Part shown: piece by piece, positions 4,226-6,834 of the stretch | Numbering within the stretch: the first letter of the stretch is position 1 | How the letters are laid out: each line of letters opens with the position of its first letter | Source: DASYSA01 sp036003885 | GTDB taxonomy: Bacteria > Acidobacteriota > Blastocatellia > UBA7656 | NCBI GenBank assembly: GCA_036003885.1 | Contig: DASYSA010000105.1 | Location: 1 to 6,834, forward strand | Direction of reading: 5' to 3' | Length of the DNA stretch: 6,834 nucleotides | Position numbers and translations under genes: made by a program | Notes under the pieces: model-generated | Databases searched by the model: none | What the model was told of the DNA's origin: nothing | The model's input: the letters and a program-made list of their open reading frames with translations, nothing else

Positions 4226-6595
4226 TTACTCGCCTTCCTGGGGGCCGGGGATTGTTTGCTTCATGACGGGACTGCTGACAATTTGAATCCTGCCGGGTGT
4301 GACTCGAGCGAATGGCCAGCTCTTCATCAGCGCGGGAAGGAAGATCAGGTCCGAAGCCAGGCACGCCATTATCGTGACGGCCCACAGCAGTCCCGCCGTT
4401 CGAACCGGCACGAACGACGAGAGCACGAAGATCAGAAATGCAGCGGTGAGCATCACGTTCGCGAGCACCATCGGTTTGCCCGTCCTGAGCAGAGTCAGCC
4501 ACATCGCCCATCCTTCGTTCTCTTCGTTGGCTCCGCCTCGATTGTACAGGCATTGGCGGTAGCGCCTGATGGTGTGAACTGCGTTATCGACAGCGAGACC
4601 CAGTGCCGCGCTGGCCACCAGGCTGGTGGTTATGTCGAGATAGATGCCGGTCCATCCGAGGAATCCGAAGAAGCAGATGATTGGCAACAGGTTCGGAATC
4701 AGCGCGAGCAAGGCGGTGGCGAACGACCGGAAAAGAATAACCATCATCAGGTAGATCGACACCAGCGCAATCGCAAGGCTATCGGTTTGCGAGGCGGCGA
4801 TAGCATCGGAAGCGTCGTTCAGGAGAACGGTAGAGCCGGTGGGTCGGGCCGAGCTGCCGGCGGGAAGGTTAGCCGCTGACCACTGAACTATCTTTGTTGT
4901 CAGGTCACGAAGCTCGTTGGAACTATAGAGGTTGGTGTTCAATACGATCACTACGGCCGACCGGTCGCTGTTGACCAGGCGAGAGATCGACTCATCCTGA
5001 GATAGGAAGTCGTCAAAGATGTGTTGGAGCCGAGAGGCATCTTTGGGAATCTCCTCCGCCCGCTTTGCGTCCAGGAGGCTGTTCAATCGTTTGACGATGT
5101 CGGCAGCCGAGATCGCGGCGTCCACGCCCTTCTGACTCAGTGCGAACTCTTCCAGCCGCGAGACTGCGAGGAGGAAATCCGGCTGGGAGGCCGCTCCTGG
5201 TTTGCCGTTGACCACGAGCTGCACGGCTGCGGCGCCGGATAATCGCTCGTGCAGTTTTTCCGCCGCTTGCACCGTCTCGCTGTGCGAGGGGAAGATCCGC
5301 AAGTAGTCAGTGTTGGCGTGCAGCCACAATGCGCCGACGCCGATAAGGAGAGTCAAAACAAGGAAAATGGCAAGTACCGTTCGCCTGCGAAACAGTATCC
5401 ATGCCGTGATATGGCGAAGCGCGCCGTTGAGCCAAGTCGCATAGTCTTTCCGATCGGACGAGGCCTTGCACAGTGCGCGCGGCGGGAGCAGGCAGAGAGC
5501 TGCCGGAACGAACGAGATGGACAGCAGGAGCATGAACCCGACGCCCAGGGCTTCAAAGACTCCCATGTCGCGAACGGTCGGGATCGTGCTGGACGCGAGC
5601 GACCCGAACCCTGCCATCGTCGCAGTGCCCGACACGATCACAGCCGGGCCGATGAATTGAAGCCCTGCAAGCCAGGCTGATCTAGCGGTGGCGGCATCCG
5701 TATTGATGCCCGCGTGTGACAGTGAGACGTGGTACTGGTTCAAAACGTGAAAGATGTAAGAGCCGCCAACTGCCAGCAACGTGGTCGGCAGAGGTAGCGT
5801 CGCAAAAGTGACTGGGCGCCCTGCCAGACTCATTATGCCAAGAGTCCACACCAACCCGATCACCAGGGCAGCCACCGGCAGTACTGCGCCCCAGAAGCTT
5901 CGAAAGGCGAAAAGGAACGCAACGAAGCACAACAGCGCCGCGATGGGCGAAATGACGAGCATATCGCGAACCATGTTGCGTATGGCGCGGGCGTCCAGAA
6001 TGGGTACTCCCGCAAGCAGGAGATCATCTCCGTTTGCTTCAGCTCTCGCCACCAGTTCGATCTCCTCGGCGACCGCGCGGCTCTGGGGTTCGCTCAGAAG
6101 CGGTTTGATGAAGACGTTTATCGCGGCGGTACGGCCGTCTTCTGATACATAATGCCGCGCGTAGAGGGGGTCTCGGGTGGCCGTCGCTTTGATAGCCTTG
6201 AGCTGGTCGGCGGGTGCGTTTCTCGGCACCAGCCTGTCGATGACAATGCCGCCCTCGCCCGTCCGGGCAGCCTTGATGTTTGAGAGGCTCATGACTTCTT
6301 CGACGCCCGGGACGGTTTCGAGGCGCGCCGTGAGCCGCTCGAGTCTGTGGATGAACTCCGGAGTGAACGCGTCGCCGGTTGTGAGAGCGACTACGATGAC
6401 CCGATCGTCGCCGAAGCTGGCGCGTACCTCATTGTAAAAATGAAGGGCGTCGTCATTACGGGTCAGAGTCTGTGGAGACCCGTCGAATCCTATGCCACAC
6501 CAGGCAATGGCGGCGGTTAATATCGCGGTGGCCGCTATTGTGAGGGCGATGGTGGTTTTTGGAAAGGAGACGACGAGCTTGCCGAGCTGATTCAT
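4226..6595 (-). CDS. RND/MMPL-family transporter permease
   Basis: This 789-residue inner-membrane protein has the two-fold RND layout. TM1 is at about 15-35, then a periplasmic loop (36-211) and TM2-TM6 (about 212-370). TM7 is at about 405-425, then a second loop (426-604) and TM8-TM12 (about 605-755). The N-terminus MNQLGKLVVSFPKTTI is typical of MMPL proteins and supports the ATG at 6595, although no good Shine-Dalgarno precedes it. TM10 has GLAVDNAVHTIRRYR with Asp670, the likely proton-relay acid. The equivalent of TM4 reads AVGGSYIFHVLNQYH and lacks the acid. The length fits MMPL/HpnN-like exporters rather than the longer AcrB type. The family moves lipids and other hydrophobic molecules out of the inner membrane using the proton gradient. 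The neighbouring LolA-like lipoprotein is the probable acceptor or partner. A polar C-terminal tail ends GPQEGE. Confidence 0.92.
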   Translation of the reverse strand: MNQLGKLVVSFPKTTIALTIAATAILTAAIAWCGIGFDGSPQTLTRNDDALHFYNEVRASFGDDRVIVVALTTGDAFTPEFIHRLERLTARLETVPGVEEVMSLSNIKAARTGEGGIVIDRLVPRNAPADQLKAIKATATRDPLYARHYVSEDGRTAAINVFIKPLLSEPQSRAVAEEIELVARAEANGDDLLLAGVPILDARAIRNMVRDMLVISPIAALLCFVAFLFAFRSFWGAVLPVAALVIGLVWTLGIMSLAGRPVTFATLPLPTTLLAVGGSYIFHVLNQYHVSLSHAGINTDAATARSAWLAGLQFIGPAVIVSGTATMAGFGSLASSTIPTVRDMGVFEALGVGFMLLLSISFVPAALCLLPPRALCKASSDRKDYATWLNGALRHITAWILFRRRTVLAIFLVLTLLIGVGALWLHANTDYLRIFPSHSETVQAAEKLHERLSGAAAVQLVVNGKPGAASQPDFLLAVSRLEEFALSQKGVDAAISAADIVKRLNSLLDAKRAEEIPKDASRLQHIFDDFLSQDESISRLVNSDRSAVVIVLNTNLYSSNELRDLTTKIVQWSAANLPAGSSARPTGSTVLLNDASDAIAASQTDSLAIALVSIYLMMVILFRSFATALLALIPNLLPIICFFGFLGWTGIYLDITTSLVASAALGLAVDNAVHTIRRYRQCLYNRGGANEENEGWAMWLTLLRTGKPMVLANVMLTAAFLIFVLSSFVPVRTAGLLWAVTIMACLASDLIFLPALMKSWPFARVTPGRIQIVSSPVMKQTIPGPQEGE
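4233..4239 (-). promoter_or_regulatory. Ribosome binding site of the lipoprotein inside the permease 3' end
   Basis: AGGAAGG on the minus strand lies in the last codons of the permease gene, nine bases before the ATG at 4223. The permease TAA (4228-4226) falls between this site and the start, so ribosomes ending on the permease can restart directly. It selects 4223 over the longer open frame up to 4553. Confidence 0.7.
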
Positions 6596-6671
6596 ATCAA
6601 AATGGGTCGCGCGACTTGCTGTGCCAGCCTCGACTATAAGCGATGTCTGCGGAGGGCGTCAAACCGCGCAT

Positions 6672-6747
6672 AAGGAGCCGGGCCACGAATCACACGAATT
6701 AATTCGCGGTCATTCGTGAAATTCGTGAAATTCGTGCCCGGCTCCTT
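6672..6747. repeat. Palindromic intergenic element with ATTCGTG repeats
   Basis: The left arm AAGGAGCCGGGCCACGAAT (6672-6690) is matched by the right arm ATTCGTGCCCGGCTCCTT (6730-6747) with a single-base bulge. Inside, CACGAAT occurs at 6684-6690 and 6693-6699, and on the right ATTCGTGAA is repeated with a 9-bp period at 6712, 6721 and 6730. The centre is AATTAATTCGCGGTC-like. The whole could fold as a long hairpin in DNA or RNA. It lies 77 bp upstream of the permease start. No T-run follows either arm, so it does not look like a simple terminator. No gene is seen in the rest of 6596-6834. Confidence 0.75.
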
Positions 6748-6834
6748 CGGTTCGTTTATCGACGCGATTATCACTTTCAACTACTCACATCGACCAGCGC
6801 TCAAAATGTCAATTCTTGAGTAGCATATTCTTCT

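Noticed and set aside
4224..4553. 110-residue N-terminal extension of the lipoprotein frame
   Set aside because: It overlaps the permease coding sequence, is arginine-rich without domain, and would bury the lipoprotein signal peptide; the ATG at 4223 with its SD is far better.
4223..4879. Long plus-strand open frame opposite the permease gene
   Set aside because: It is antisense to conserved membrane helices of the permease, has no recognisable domain, and its composition (glutamine, arginine, histidine rich) is what GC-rich antisense frames give.
6784..6812. Possible permease promoter: TTGACA on the minus strand at 6812-6807
   Set aside because: The hexamer 17 bases downstream is TGTGAG, only three of six matches to TATAAT, and it would lie about 190 bases from the start with the palindromic element in between.

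Overview
The window reads as a bacterial chromosome fragment in which every supportable gene lies on the minus strand, so the biological order runs from high to low coordinates. The organism is probably a Gram-negative (diderm) environmental bacterium with moderately GC-rich DNA. The reasons are an RND/MMPL permease with large periplasmic loops and a LolA-like lipoprotein with a lipobox. The DUF1572-type DinB protein, the WEGW protein and the low-complexity octamer arrays remind me of Acidobacteriota (Blastocatellia-like genomes), but that placement is recollection, not proof.

Layout in transcription order. (1) 6834-6596 is intergenic and holds a palindromic element built from ATTCGTG/CACGAAT repeats between GC-rich inverted arms. 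(2) 6595-4226 is a 789-residue MMPL/RND permease. (3) 4223-3330 is an outer-membrane lipoprotein-sorting (LolA-like) lipoprotein whose ATG lies two bases after the permease stop, so the two are almost certainly cotranslated partners. (4) 3329-3104 is a low-complexity region with two oppositely oriented arrays of an 8-bp repeat (GGGAGARY). One array is translated as the N-terminus of the next gene. (5) 3247-2432 is a TPR-type protein with an abnormal N-terminus. (6) 2431-2167 is a 265-bp leader with a candidate sigma70 promoter and a strong Shine-Dalgarno. (7) 2166-886 is a beta-ketoacyl-ACP synthase whose active-site context resembles the KS-alpha subunits of type II polyketide synthases. (8) 885-751 is a 135-bp spacer with a degenerate CACGAA repeat pair. 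(9) 750-214 is a DUF1572/DinB-like three-histidine protein. (10) 167 to beyond position 1 is the N-terminal part of a small uncharacterised WEGW-motif protein, cut by the window edge.

The permease and lipoprotein form a plausible envelope export pair for a lipid or other hydrophobic molecule. A ketosynthase nearby raises the possibility of a fatty-acid or polyketide-type product, but no acyl carrier protein, chain-length factor, ketoreductase or dehydratase is visible here, and the ketosynthase appears to have its own promoter. The most unusual sequence features are the octamer arrays with opposed G-quadruplex motifs, the reading of one array as protein, and the palindromic ATTCGTG element. 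No RNA gene, CRISPR array, insertion sequence or integrase was seen.
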